Assembly: GCF_003049525.1 (NCBI RefSeq)
Contig: NZ_PYWL01000002.1
Coordinates: forward strand, 620,001 to 684,000
Origin: Lysinibacillus fusiformis
Lineage (GTDB): Bacteria > Bacillota > Bacilli > Bacillales_A > Planococcaceae
Direction of reading: 5' to 3'
DNA: 64,000 nucleotides
Positions within the stretch are counted from its first letter, which is position 1, and each line of letters begins with the position of its first letter. Position numbers and translations under genes: made by a program. A model generated the notes under the pieces. That model ran no database searches. It was given only the letters and a program-made list of their open reading frames with translations, and had not been told where the DNA came from. This document shows, piece after piece, positions 42,787-50,505 of the stretch.

Positions 42787-43740
42787 ATGAGGAAATTAAT
42801 TATTGATACAGATACTGGAAGTGATGATGCAGTAGCCTTAATGATGGCATTAAAATCAACTAATCTAAAAGTAGAGGCGATCACCACTGTTTGTGGCAAT
42901 GTCCCGATTGAATTAGCGACAAAAAATGCACTAATGACCATTGAGGTCGCGAATGGTCAAAAGCCACCGCTTTATGTTGGAGCAGCCAAGCCACTTATGC
43001 GGGATTTAGTTACAGCTGTGAATGTTCATGGTGAAGATGGAATGGGCGATTGTCAGTTAATACATCCTACACTTTTGCCAGAAAGCAAGCATGCCGTAGA
43101 TGCGATTCTTGAATTGATTGAAAATAACCCTGATGAAATCGAAATTGTAACGATTGGTCCCGTTACAAATATTGCACTTGCTCTATTAAAAGCACCAGAG
43201 ACAATGAAAAAGGTCAAGCATATTTACACAATGGGTACTTCTGGCTTTGGTCCTGGAAATACAACACCTGTTGCTGAATTTAATGTGTATGTAGATGCAG
43301 AGGCCTATAGTATTATGCTTAATTCGGGTATACCTACTACCATCATTGGATTTGATGTATGTTTAGGCGAAGCAGCATGGAATAAGGAAGATATGGATGT
43401 ATTACTAGCAAGCGGTAAAGAAGAGGCTATGTTCTCTGTTCAATGTAACCGTTCCTTGCTTGCGTATAATTTAGAAAGAAGTAATGAACATATTGTTGAT
43501 TTACCAGATGCCGTTGCAATGGGTGTTGTATTATGGAATGAAATCGTTGTGGAGGACAAATTATGCTATTGCTATGTGTGTACAACAGAAGCTGCTGCCT
43601 ATGGTCAAGTAATCTTAAATGACGGTAGTAAACTTGCCATTTCGGATGGATTTGCCGGGCACACGCCTAATGCCACAGTTTGTAAGACTATTGACAATGC
43701 ATTATTCAAGAAACGTCTAATAGAATTATTGATAAGTTAA
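42787..43740 (+). CDS. Inosine-uridine-type nucleoside hydrolase
   Basis: The 317-residue protein has the family's N-terminal calcium-binding motif IDTDTGSDDA (residues 6-15), NVHGEDGMG near residue 76, IGPVTNIALAL near residue 126 and EFNVYVDAEA near residue 163. It should hydrolyse the N-glycosidic bond of ribonucleosides to ribose plus base in the cytosol. ATG at 42787 is chosen over the in-frame start at 42772 because GGGAGGTC lies between them. The ribokinase gene follows after 17 bases, so ribose released here would be phosphorylated directly. Confidence 0.9.
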   Translation: MRKLIIDTDTGSDDAVALMMALKSTNLKVEAITTVCGNVPIELATKNALMTIEVANGQKPPLYVGAAKPLMRDLVTAVNVHGEDGMGDCQLIHPTLLPESKHAVDAILELIENNPDEIEIVTIGPVTNIALALLKAPETMKKVKHIYTMGTSGFGPGNTTPVAEFNVYVDAEAYSIMLNSGIPTTIIGFDVCLGEAAWNKEDMDVLLASGKEEAMFSVQCNRSLLAYNLERSNEHIVDLPDAVAMGVVLWNEIVVEDKLCYCYVCTTEAAAYGQVILNDGSKLAISDGFAGHTPNATVCKTIDNALFKKRLIELLIS

Positions 43741-43757
43741 TTGAATGGGGTGGGTAG

Positions 43758-44642
43758 ATGAAATTTTTGAATTTCGGATCATTAAATATTGATAAGGTTT
43801 ATACATTACCTCACTTTGTGAAAGAAGGTGAAACATTATCTTCGGACAGCTTTGAACAATATCCCGGTGGAAAAGGATTAAACCAATCCATAGCTCTTTC
43901 AAAATCGGGCGCTCAAGTGTTTCATGCAGGTAAAATTGGCAAAGATGGTCTATTTCTCAAACAAAAATTAACCGCAGAAGGAATTAATGTTGAGGGAATA
44001 GTTGAGGATGGTTTGATTACAGGGCATGCCATTATTCAAGTGACGCCGACAGGTGAGAATTGTATCTTCCTTTATGGTGGAGCGAATAAAGAAATAACGG
44101 TCGAACAAATTGATCAAGTGCTAGAGGACTTCAATGCGGATGATTTCCTCGTTCTTCAAAACGAAATAATCAGTCTAGATTATCTAATCAATGCGGCATA
44201 TAGGAAGGGTTTAACCATTGCGTTAAATCCTTCTCCAATAAGTGATACGATGAAGGATTTAGACCTTTCGAAAATTGATTTTTTACTACTAAATGAGATC
44301 GAGGGACAAGCCATTAGTGGAGAAACATCACCTAACAAAATACTCGATCATTTACTATCAAACAATAGTAATTTAAAAATTGTGTTGACCTTAGGTACAA
44401 ATGGCGTCGTGTATAGAGACAAAATTCAAGAACACAAGCAAGAAATCTATAAAGTCAAAGTGAAGGATACGACGGCAGCAGGGGATACTTTTTTAGGCTA
44501 TTTCCTTAGTATGATTTCTCAAAAAGCAGACATTACATCCGCACTAAATATAGCCTCAAAGGCTGCTTCCCTTGCAGTATCTAGAAAAGGTTCCTCTTCC
44601 TCTATCCCGCTTTTGGCAGAGGTACTTGGTAAAGATGCCTAA
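43758..44642 (+). CDS. rbsK: Ribokinase-like PfkB-family sugar kinase
   Basis: The 294-residue protein has the PfkB signatures PGGKGLNQSIALSKSG (about 36-51) and the ATP/anion-hole motif DTTAAGDTFLGY (about 237-248), with catalytic Asp in AAGD, and LNPSPISDTM typical of ribokinases. Expected reaction: ribose plus ATP to ribose 5-phosphate. It is the second gene of the operon with nucleoside hydrolase, which supports a ribonucleoside salvage role. GTG-rich ribosome site GGGGTGGG before ATG. No transporter gene accompanies the pair. Confidence 0.87.
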   Translation: MKFLNFGSLNIDKVYTLPHFVKEGETLSSDSFEQYPGGKGLNQSIALSKSGAQVFHAGKIGKDGLFLKQKLTAEGINVEGIVEDGLITGHAIIQVTPTGENCIFLYGGANKEITVEQIDQVLEDFNADDFLVLQNEIISLDYLINAAYRKGLTIALNPSPISDTMKDLDLSKIDFLLLNEIEGQAISGETSPNKILDHLLSNNSNLKIVLTLGTNGVVYRDKIQEHKQEIYKVKVKDTTAAGDTFLGYFLSMISQKADITSALNIASKAASLAVSRKGSSSSIPLLAEVLGKDA

Positions 44643-44793
44643 TAGATAGGAAAATTGCCGATATTTCATCATGGCTATGACTCCGTTCTTTTTGGGTTCT
44701 TTTTACAAACTTTTACGTTGTTTAGCTGATTCACAAAACAGGGCGCAATGCATGGACAGACTGCTAATAAATCTATCTCATAAAACATAGTAA

Positions 44794-44824
44794 AGGGTGT
44801 GTAGTGAACAACATTACACACCCT
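44794..44824 (+). terminator. Hairpin downstream of the ribokinase gene
   Basis: AGGGTGTGTAGTG pairs with CATTACACACCCT over a short loop. The T tail is weak, but it is the most likely terminator of the operon. Confidence 0.6.
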
Positions 44825-44930
44825 CATCATTTCAAGACCTCAAATAGCTACTTTCCGTATTTTCTATCCTACATTTAAAAATATAGTATAGTTATGTAAA
44901 AAGCCTAACTGATCGAAGGGACTGGAATGA

Positions 44931-45479
44931 ATGAACTTACTAGAAGTTGGAGTAAAAATAAAGCAGATGCGAAAGAAAAATAAAATGTCTCAGGATGATT
45001 TAGCTTCGCAGATCAATTTAACGAAAAGTCATATTTCAAAAATAGAAAATGGCAAAGCGACACCAAGCCTGGTGACATTGTCCAAAATTGCGGAAATATT
45101 TGATGTGCCTATGGCTTGGTTTGTTATCCAGGATCAATTTGATGGCATTTCTATTGTTTCGAAAAAAGAGCGCAATGAGACGGTTGAAACGAATCAGCTC
45201 GGTTATCAATACGAGCTGTTAGCGAATAAGAGCTATATGAGCAATATCAATCCTTCAATTGTCACTGTACATAATGGGGCAGAAAATTTAGCCCTTTATA
45301 CACATGAAAATGATGAATTCATTTACATCATTTCAGGTAGTATCATCTTGAAATACGATAATAAGTTTTACCATTTAGAAGAAGGTGACTCGGCGTATTT
45401 TTCAGGAAAAAAAGAACATATCTTTATTAACAACTCTTCGGAAAACTCAAAAGTATTAACAATTTATGTGGAGGATTAA
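44931..45479 (+). CDS. XRE-type HTH regulator with C-terminal cupin sensor
   Basis: The 182-residue protein has an N-terminal helix-turn-helix (residues about 8-62, MSQDDLASQINLTKSHISKIENG) and a C-terminal cupin (about 105-180, HENDEFIYIISGSIILKYDNKFYHLEEGDSAYF being the core region, with the conserved EGD turn). This XRE-cupin type senses a small metabolite and usually represses catabolic operons (PuuR-like). It lies directly upstream of the HMG-CoA reductase operon and is probably its regulator. Start ATG at 44931; GAAGGGACTGG upstream. Confidence 0.85.
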   Translation: MNLLEVGVKIKQMRKKNKMSQDDLASQINLTKSHISKIENGKATPSLVTLSKIAEIFDVPMAWFVIQDQFDGISIVSKKERNETVETNQLGYQYELLANKSYMSNINPSIVTVHNGAENLALYTHENDEFIYIISGSIILKYDNKFYHLEEGDSAYFSGKKEHIFINNSSENSKVLTIYVED

Positions 45480-45524
45480 ATCTATCTTTTAAACGTAAAT
45501 ATGATCGAAAATACAATTTTCTTG

Positions 45525-45592
45525 TTTACAATACTATTCAGACAATTTACAATTGGTGTAATGCTATTCAACTTAGTTGAATTGTATTACAC
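45525..45592 (+). promoter_or_regulatory. Promoter and large operator of the mevalonate catabolic operon
   Basis: TTTACA at 45525-45530, 17 bases and TACAAT at 45548-45553. The arms GTGTAATGCTATTCAAC (45556-45572) and GTTGAATTGTATTACAC (45576-45592) are 14/17 inverse complements around a TTA centre, covering the expected transcription start. A T-rich tract follows, so the element could also act as an attenuator hairpin. Confidence 0.65.
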
Positions 45593-45617
45593 TTTTTATA
45601 TTTTTGGGGGTATGGGG

Positions 45618-46874
45618 ATGACTTCACGAATTAAAGGATTTTATTTACTTTCAGTGGAAGAGCGAGTTAAGTTAATCGCTGAAAAATCAAAGTTAACAAA
45701 CGAGGAAGTTGAAGCTTTAAACAGTGGAATTTCATTAGAGCTTGCAGATGCAATGGTTGAAAATGTTATTGGACACATTTCAATTCCTTTAGGGGTAGCA
45801 GCCAATTTTAAAGTAAATGGTAAAGAGGTATTTATTCCAATGGCTACGGAAGAACCGTCTGTGATTGCTGCAGCTAGTAATGCTGCACGTGCAGCATATG
45901 AGTTAGGCGGAATTTTTACTTCCAGCTCAGGAACAGTTATGCGCGGACAGATTCAAGTATTAAATATTGATGACCCTCATGCAGCAAGGGCGAAAATTTT
46001 TGAACATAAAGATGAAATCATCGAACACTGTAATGCAAAAGATCCGACGTTAGTAAAGCTGGGCGGCGGAGTAAAGGATGTAGAGGTGCACTTAATCGAC
46101 ACAGCAAAAGAAACAATGGTTGTTGTGCATTTAATCGTAGATACGAAGGATGCGATGGGGGCAAATGCTGTAAATACGATGGCAGAATCTGTGTCACCAT
46201 TAATCGAACGGATTACAAATGGACGAGTTGTGCTCAGAATAATTTCAAATTTAGCAGATAAGCGTATTGTTCGTGCTCGTGGTGAATTCTCGACAGAAAT
46301 GCTCGGGGGGATAGCGATCGCGAAAAATATTGTAAGTGCTTACGAATTTGCAGATTCTGATCCGTACCGTGCTGCTACCCATAATAAAGGAGTTATGAAT
46401 GGTATTACTGCTGCAGTATTAGCATCGGGTAACGATACACGTGCTGTTGAGGCAGGCGCTCATGCCTATGCTGCCCGTTCTGGCAGATATCGTTCTTTAA
46501 CGACTTGGGAGCTGAATAAAGCAGGCAATCTTGTTGGTACATTGGAATTACCGTTAGCTGTTGGTATTGTGGGAGGGGCTACAAAGACTCATCCTGTTGC
46601 AAAAGCCGCGCTAAAAATTATGGATGTGCAATCTGCAGAGGAACTAGCCAGCTATATTGCCGCGGTAGGATTAGTAGAAAACCTAGCGAGCTTACGAGCA
46701 CTTTCCGCAGAAGGTATTCAATCAGGTCATATGCGTCTGCATGCCAAAAACTTGGCTGTAATGGCTGGAGCAACAGGCGATATTATTGACCGTGTTGTGC
46801 AGCAGGCAGTTGAAGAGAAAGATTTCCGTTATGATCGTGTTTTAGAGATTACAAATTCTCTGCGAGGTGAGTAA
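45618..46874 (+). CDS. mvaA: Hydroxymethylglutaryl-CoA reductase, class II (degradative type)
   Basis: The 418-residue protein is a class II HMG-CoA reductase: ENVIGHISIPLG (48-59), ATEEPSVIAAA with Glu79 (equivalent to the catalytic Glu of the Pseudomonas mevalonii enzyme), GTVMRGQIQ, DAMGANAVNT (about 176-185), ATHNKG with the catalytic Lys (about 257), ASGNDTRAVEAG with Asp (about 273) and SGHMRLHAKN with His near the C-terminus. Working with CoA and NAD(P)+ it would oxidise mevalonate to HMG-CoA. ATG at 45618 follows GGGGG by seven bases. Linkage to HMG-CoA lyase and a permease argues for catabolism. Confidence 0.92.
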   Translation: MTSRIKGFYLLSVEERVKLIAEKSKLTNEEVEALNSGISLELADAMVENVIGHISIPLGVAANFKVNGKEVFIPMATEEPSVIAAASNAARAAYELGGIFTSSSGTVMRGQIQVLNIDDPHAARAKIFEHKDEIIEHCNAKDPTLVKLGGGVKDVEVHLIDTAKETMVVVHLIVDTKDAMGANAVNTMAESVSPLIERITNGRVVLRIISNLADKRIVRARGEFSTEMLGGIAIAKNIVSAYEFADSDPYRAATHNKGVMNGITAAVLASGNDTRAVEAGAHAYAARSGRYRSLTTWELNKAGNLVGTLELPLAVGIVGGATKTHPVAKAALKIMDVQSAEELASYIAAVGLVENLASLRALSAEGIQSGHMRLHAKNLAVMAGATGDIIDRVVQQAVEEKDFRYDRVLEITNSLRGE

Positions 46875-46875
46875 C

Positions 46876-47316
46876 TTGGCGAATACTCCATATAATGAGC
46901 AAAAAAATGTAGATGAAAAAAAGTTTATCGAAATTCTAGGTGACACGGTTTCTGGTAATCAGTTAATCATTTCAATTATTTTAAGCGTTGCAGCCAGCTT
47001 TTTGGGCTATCAATTAGGCCAGTGGGTATTTCCGAAGTTTGCAGACCCTCAAATGATTAACTCCTACTCACTATTAACAGGAATTGCAGGTATTCTAATA
47101 GTTGTCGTTATCAATACCATTCTATTTAAACCAAAGCGTATTTTAGTAGAGGATGAAACATCTAGTCATTCTTTAAAGGAAGCGTTTGAAGATTTACAAA
47201 TTGATATCGATGAGGAAATACGCTTAATTGAGGAAGACCCTGTGACAAAAAAAGAGCTCGAGGAATTTGGTATTCTTTCTAGCTTACAAGGCTTGAAGGG
47301 AGCGGATAAAAAATGA
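46876..47316 (+). CDS. Two-span membrane protein, probable small permease subunit
   Basis: TTG at 46876 follows GAGGTGAG, which overlaps the mvaA stop. The 146-residue product has a soluble N-terminus, two membrane helices (about 27-49 and 66-84) and an acidic cytosolic tail (EDLQIDIDEEIRLIEEDP). Its position immediately before, and overlapping by four bases, a TctA-like gene suggests it replaces the small TctB subunit, though it is not recognisably homologous. No solute-binding protein (TctC) gene is present. Confidence 0.6.
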   Translation: MANTPYNEQKNVDEKKFIEILGDTVSGNQLIISIILSVAASFLGYQLGQWVFPKFADPQMINSYSLLTGIAGILIVVVINTILFKPKRILVEDETSSHSLKEAFEDLQIDIDEEIRLIEEDPVTKKELEEFGILSSLQGLKGADKK

Positions 47317-48668
47317 GTATATATTTAATTGCTCTGCTATTTGCTCTTCTAGGTGCAGCTATCTTCACTGTCATTGGTCTTATCTCAGGTACAGATGAAA
47401 CTGCAATTATGGTACCCATTACATTGCTAGTTATTTTACTGGGAGCGCCTCCTGAAGGTGTGTTCGCATTCTTCATGGCGGGGGTGTTAGCTAAGCATTT
47501 AACACATGCTGTACCAACTGCGTTATTAGGTATTCCTGGTGACACAACGGCTGTACCGTTAATCGACCATGCAAATACATTACGCCGTTTAGGCATGCCG
47601 CATGTTGCACTACGTAAAATGATTTCAGGCGGTGTCATCGGTGCATTTATCGCCTTACCAACTGCCGTCCTATTAGGTCAGTTTTTAGGTCAATTTGCCG
47701 ACTTCTTTAAATCTTCGTCAGGCATTATTTTTACACTTGCCGCTATTTTAATCGCGTTCTTTTCAAAAGGGAAATGGGCAAGTCTTTTAATCATTATTCC
47801 ATTTGCGTTTTTCATTAAGGCTCTAGATAGCGTTAGCTTTGCAATGCTTGATAAACATTTAAGTATTACATTCTTTTTAGGGATCGCCATTGGGCCAATG
47901 TTTAGTAATATTCTAATGGCAGCATCTCCTGTTGCTAAAAATGATTTAACGCGCAGTAAGCAAAATCAATATAATCTTGCACCTGAAACGAAATCATGGA
48001 AAGGATATTTTCCGAATCCATTTAAAATTTTATCGAAAAGACAGACGATTTTCACGAGCATTACAACGTTTCTTTCTTCCTTAACATTTGTCTTTAGTCC
48101 TGTAGGGATGACGTCTTTAATGGGAGAAATTGTAGGCTCTCGCACAAAAGGTGCCTATAAAAAATCAACAACGAGTCTTACTGTCATGAATGGAGTAACG
48201 GAATCGACATATATCGCTGAAGCTATTATTCCATTAATTGCATTCGGTATTCCGTTAAGCCCAGTAGCACTTGGACCAGCATCACCTTTATTTAATGCAC
48301 CACCGATTTTTACTGTGGATCCGGTAAACAACCTACACACATTAATGTCTTCATGGGACTTTTTCATTTTCGGGTTAATTGGTATTAGTGTGGCGGCTTT
48401 AATTGCTTATCCGTTTGCGATGAATTATGCACGTAAAGCGTCTGTATTAGTATTAAAATATATTAGCCAGGAAGCAATCGTAGCCATGTTCATAGGATTA
48501 GCATTCTTGCTTGCCTATAACGAGGCACAATTGTTAGGGGTAGTTCTAACATTTACAGTCGCAACGGTTGGTGGTTTATTAAATCGTATTTTAGGTGTAG
48601 GTGCCGGCGTGCAATTCATGGTATTCTACGCATCAAGCTGGATTATGCTGCAGCTATTCGGCATTTAG
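47313..48668 (+). CDS. TctA-like (tripartite tricarboxylate transporter family) permease
   Basis: The 451-residue protein has about 11-12 membrane helices. Its GTDETAIMVPITLLVILLGAPPE and AVPTALLGIPGDTTAVPLIDH blocks, with a second copy-like FGIPLSPVALGPASPLFNAPP, correspond to the Gly/Pro-rich signature loops of TctA permeases, in which GxPG-type loops bind carboxylate substrates. Co-transcription with HMG-CoA reductase and lyase points to mevalonate or HMG as substrate, which is inference. ATG at 47313 overlaps the previous stop (ATGA). Confidence 0.78.
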   Translation: MSIYLIALLFALLGAAIFTVIGLISGTDETAIMVPITLLVILLGAPPEGVFAFFMAGVLAKHLTHAVPTALLGIPGDTTAVPLIDHANTLRRLGMPHVALRKMISGGVIGAFIALPTAVLLGQFLGQFADFFKSSSGIIFTLAAILIAFFSKGKWASLLIIIPFAFFIKALDSVSFAMLDKHLSITFFLGIAIGPMFSNILMAASPVAKNDLTRSKQNQYNLAPETKSWKGYFPNPFKILSKRQTIFTSITTFLSSLTFVFSPVGMTSLMGEIVGSRTKGAYKKSTTSLTVMNGVTESTYIAEAIIPLIAFGIPLSPVALGPASPLFNAPPIFTVDPVNNLHTLMSSWDFFIFGLIGISVAALIAYPFAMNYARKASVLVLKYISQEAIVAMFIGLAFLLAYNEAQLLGVVLTFTVATVGGLLNRILGVGAGVQFMVFYASSWIMLQLFGI

Positions 48669-48687
48669 TTAAAGGAGGTGTATCTTT

Positions 48688-49584
48688 ATGACTTTACCAA
48701 AAAAAGTGGAAATAAGAGAGGTCGGCCCGCGTGACGGCTTACAAAATGAGAATTTATTTATTCCTACTGATTTGAAAGTACAATGGATTAACTTAATCAG
48801 TGAAACAGGTGTCCGCCATATCGAAGTATCCTCGTTCGTTAGTCCAAAATGGATACCAGCCTTGGCCGATCATCATGAAGTGTTCGAGAAAATCACACGT
48901 AATGAAAAAATAACGTATGCAGCGCTTGTCCCTAACTTAAAAGGGATAGAAGGGGCCATTCAACAAAAAGTTGATGAAATTGCATTATTTATTTCTGCCT
49001 CTGAGGAGCATAATCAAAGTAATTTGAATGCTTCCATAGACCAATCTTTGCATAACCTAAAGGCTGTAGCTGAAGCAGCAAATCGTGAAGGTATAGCGTT
49101 AAGAGGCTATATTTCAACTGTATTTGGCAGTCCGTTTGGGGACGAGGTAAAAATTCAAACCGTCAAGAGAATAATTGATGCCTATATAGAAATGGGCGTT
49201 TCTGAGATTTCGCTGGGCGATACAATCGGTGTAGCAGACCCTGTACAGGTGAAGGCTATTTTAACAGAGCTGCTCACGCAATACGACAGTAATCTGTTTG
49301 CCCTTCATTTTCATGATACGTATGGCCGCGCTTTAGCCAATATATTTACTGCTCTTGAACTCGGAATCACTAAATACGACAGTGCTATTGGTGGCTTGGG
49401 TGGGTGCCCTTATGCCCCAGGTGCAAGCGGCAATGTCTCAACGAATGATTTAGTGAATTTCCTACATCGCTTAGGCATTCAAACAACTATTGATGAAGAC
49501 AAATTATTTACCGCAACTCAATTTTTACAACAGGCAATGAACAGACAGCCTGATAGTAAAGTTTATAAAGTGCAAAGTAAATAG
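48688..49584 (+). CDS. mvaB: Hydroxymethylglutaryl-CoA lyase
   Basis: The 298-residue TIM-barrel protein belongs to the HMGL-like family: VEIREVGPRDGLQNE at residues 7-21 (metal Asp and catalytic Arg), SSFVSPKWIPALAD, HFHDTYGRALANI (metal His pair, about 210-222) and the flexible signature loop GGLGGCPYAPGASGN with catalytic Cys (about 234-248). It cleaves HMG-CoA to acetoacetate and acetyl-CoA (EC 4.1.3.4). ATG follows AAAGGAGGTG. Last gene of the operon; a strong terminator follows. YngG-like paralogues exist in leucine degradation, but context here favours mevalonate use. Confidence 0.9.
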   Translation: MTLPKKVEIREVGPRDGLQNENLFIPTDLKVQWINLISETGVRHIEVSSFVSPKWIPALADHHEVFEKITRNEKITYAALVPNLKGIEGAIQQKVDEIALFISASEEHNQSNLNASIDQSLHNLKAVAEAANREGIALRGYISTVFGSPFGDEVKIQTVKRIIDAYIEMGVSEISLGDTIGVADPVQVKAILTELLTQYDSNLFALHFHDTYGRALANIFTALELGITKYDSAIGGLGGCPYAPGASGNVSTNDLVNFLHRLGIQTTIDEDKLFTATQFLQQAMNRQPDSKVYKVQSK

Positions 49585-49606
49585 GAAAGAGAATATGGGA
49601 ATCAAT

Positions 49607-49657
49607 CAGCGCCCCCAATTGTTAGTTATATGCTAATAGTTGGGGGCGCTGTTTTTT
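49607..49657 (+). terminator. Rho-independent terminator of the mevalonate operon
   Basis: CAGCGCCCCCAA pairs perfectly with TTGGGGGCGCTG, followed by six T. Confidence 0.92.
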
Positions 49658-49786
49658 AGGAAGAATCTAAAATACGAACATAACGACAAAGAAGCTATTT
49701 TGAACCATATTTACAGACAACCATTTTAAACTAAGCGTTCTAAATTTTGATAATCGTTTACGTAGTGAAAAAGTAAAGATTTTAGA

Positions 49787-49836
49787 TTGACAACATAAAA
49801 AAATGTATTTACAATTATCTAGACCGTTCGTTATAA
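49787..49836 (+). promoter_or_regulatory. Promoter and operator half-site of the TetR gene
   Basis: TTGACA at 49787-49792, 17 bases, TACAAT at 49810-49815, then TAGACCG at 49820-49826, a half-site of the LmrA/QacR-type operator also found intact at 50464-50475. This arrangement suggests autorepression. Confidence 0.65.
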
Positions 49837-49856
49837 TTTTGAAGGAGGCAAGATAT

Positions 49857-50435
49857 ATGTCTAGTAAAGAAACATCCCGAGAGAAAATCTTAGAAGCAGC
49901 AACCTTGCTTTTTCATTTGAAAGGTTATCACGCTACGGGGTTAAGTGAAATACTTAAAGAGAGCGGAGCGCCTAAAGGTTCGTTATATTATCATTTCCCT
50001 AATGGTAAGGAGCAATTAGCAATTGAAGCGATTAATTTATCTGCAAAGACGATTTCAACAGCTATCAAAGAAAATTTAGCCGTTTACGATGACCCAGTCG
50101 AAGCATTTCAATATCATATCGGAAATATTGCTGAACATTTTAGAGACATAGAACGCAAAACACAATTTAAAAACGTCCCACTCGGATTGCTCGCGATGGA
50201 AACCGTATTTGTCAATGAGAATCTACGACAGGCTTGTGAAGAAACCTTTACAATGTGGGAAAATCTTTATTACGATAAATTAAGAATAAGTGGCTATAAC
50301 GAAGATCGCGCGTATTTAATTAGTGAAACAATTAGTGCCTTAATTGAAGGGGGCGTTACGTTATGTTTTACAAAAAAATCGTGTGAGCCATTACATCATG
50401 TTAACAAGATGATCCCTTTACTACTGTCCCAGTAA
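49857..50435 (+). CDS. TetR-family repressor of the LmrA/YxaF group
   Basis: The 192-residue protein has a typical TetR helix-turn-helix (residues about 8-55, ATLLFHLKGYHATGLSEILKESGAPKGSLYYHF) and a C-terminal domain like that of LmrA/YxaF (AFQYHIGNIAEHF, TISALIEGGVTLC). ATG at 49857 follows GAAGGAGGC. It lies upstream of and co-oriented with an MFS drug exporter, with a TAGACCGGTCTA operator between them; in B. subtilis LmrA represses lmrB in the same way. Ligands would be drugs or flavonoid-like compounds. Confidence 0.88.
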   Translation: MSSKETSREKILEAATLLFHLKGYHATGLSEILKESGAPKGSLYYHFPNGKEQLAIEAINLSAKTISTAIKENLAVYDDPVEAFQYHIGNIAEHFRDIERKTQFKNVPLGLLAMETVFVNENLRQACEETFTMWENLYYDKLRISGYNEDRAYLISETISALIEGGVTLCFTKKSCEPLHHVNKMIPLLLSQ

Positions 50436-50463
50436 AAAGGGACTTATTCATCGTAAATTTATA

Positions 50464-50475
50464 TAGACCGGTCTA
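50464..50475. promoter_or_regulatory. LmrA/YxaF-type operator in front of the exporter gene
   Basis: TAGACCGGTCTA is a perfect 12-base palindrome, 31 bases before the exporter start codon, matching the known AGACC-based operator class of LmrA-like repressors. Confidence 0.75.
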
Positions 50476-50505
50476 ATTATTGCTAGGGAAGAAAGGAAGT
50501 AATTT

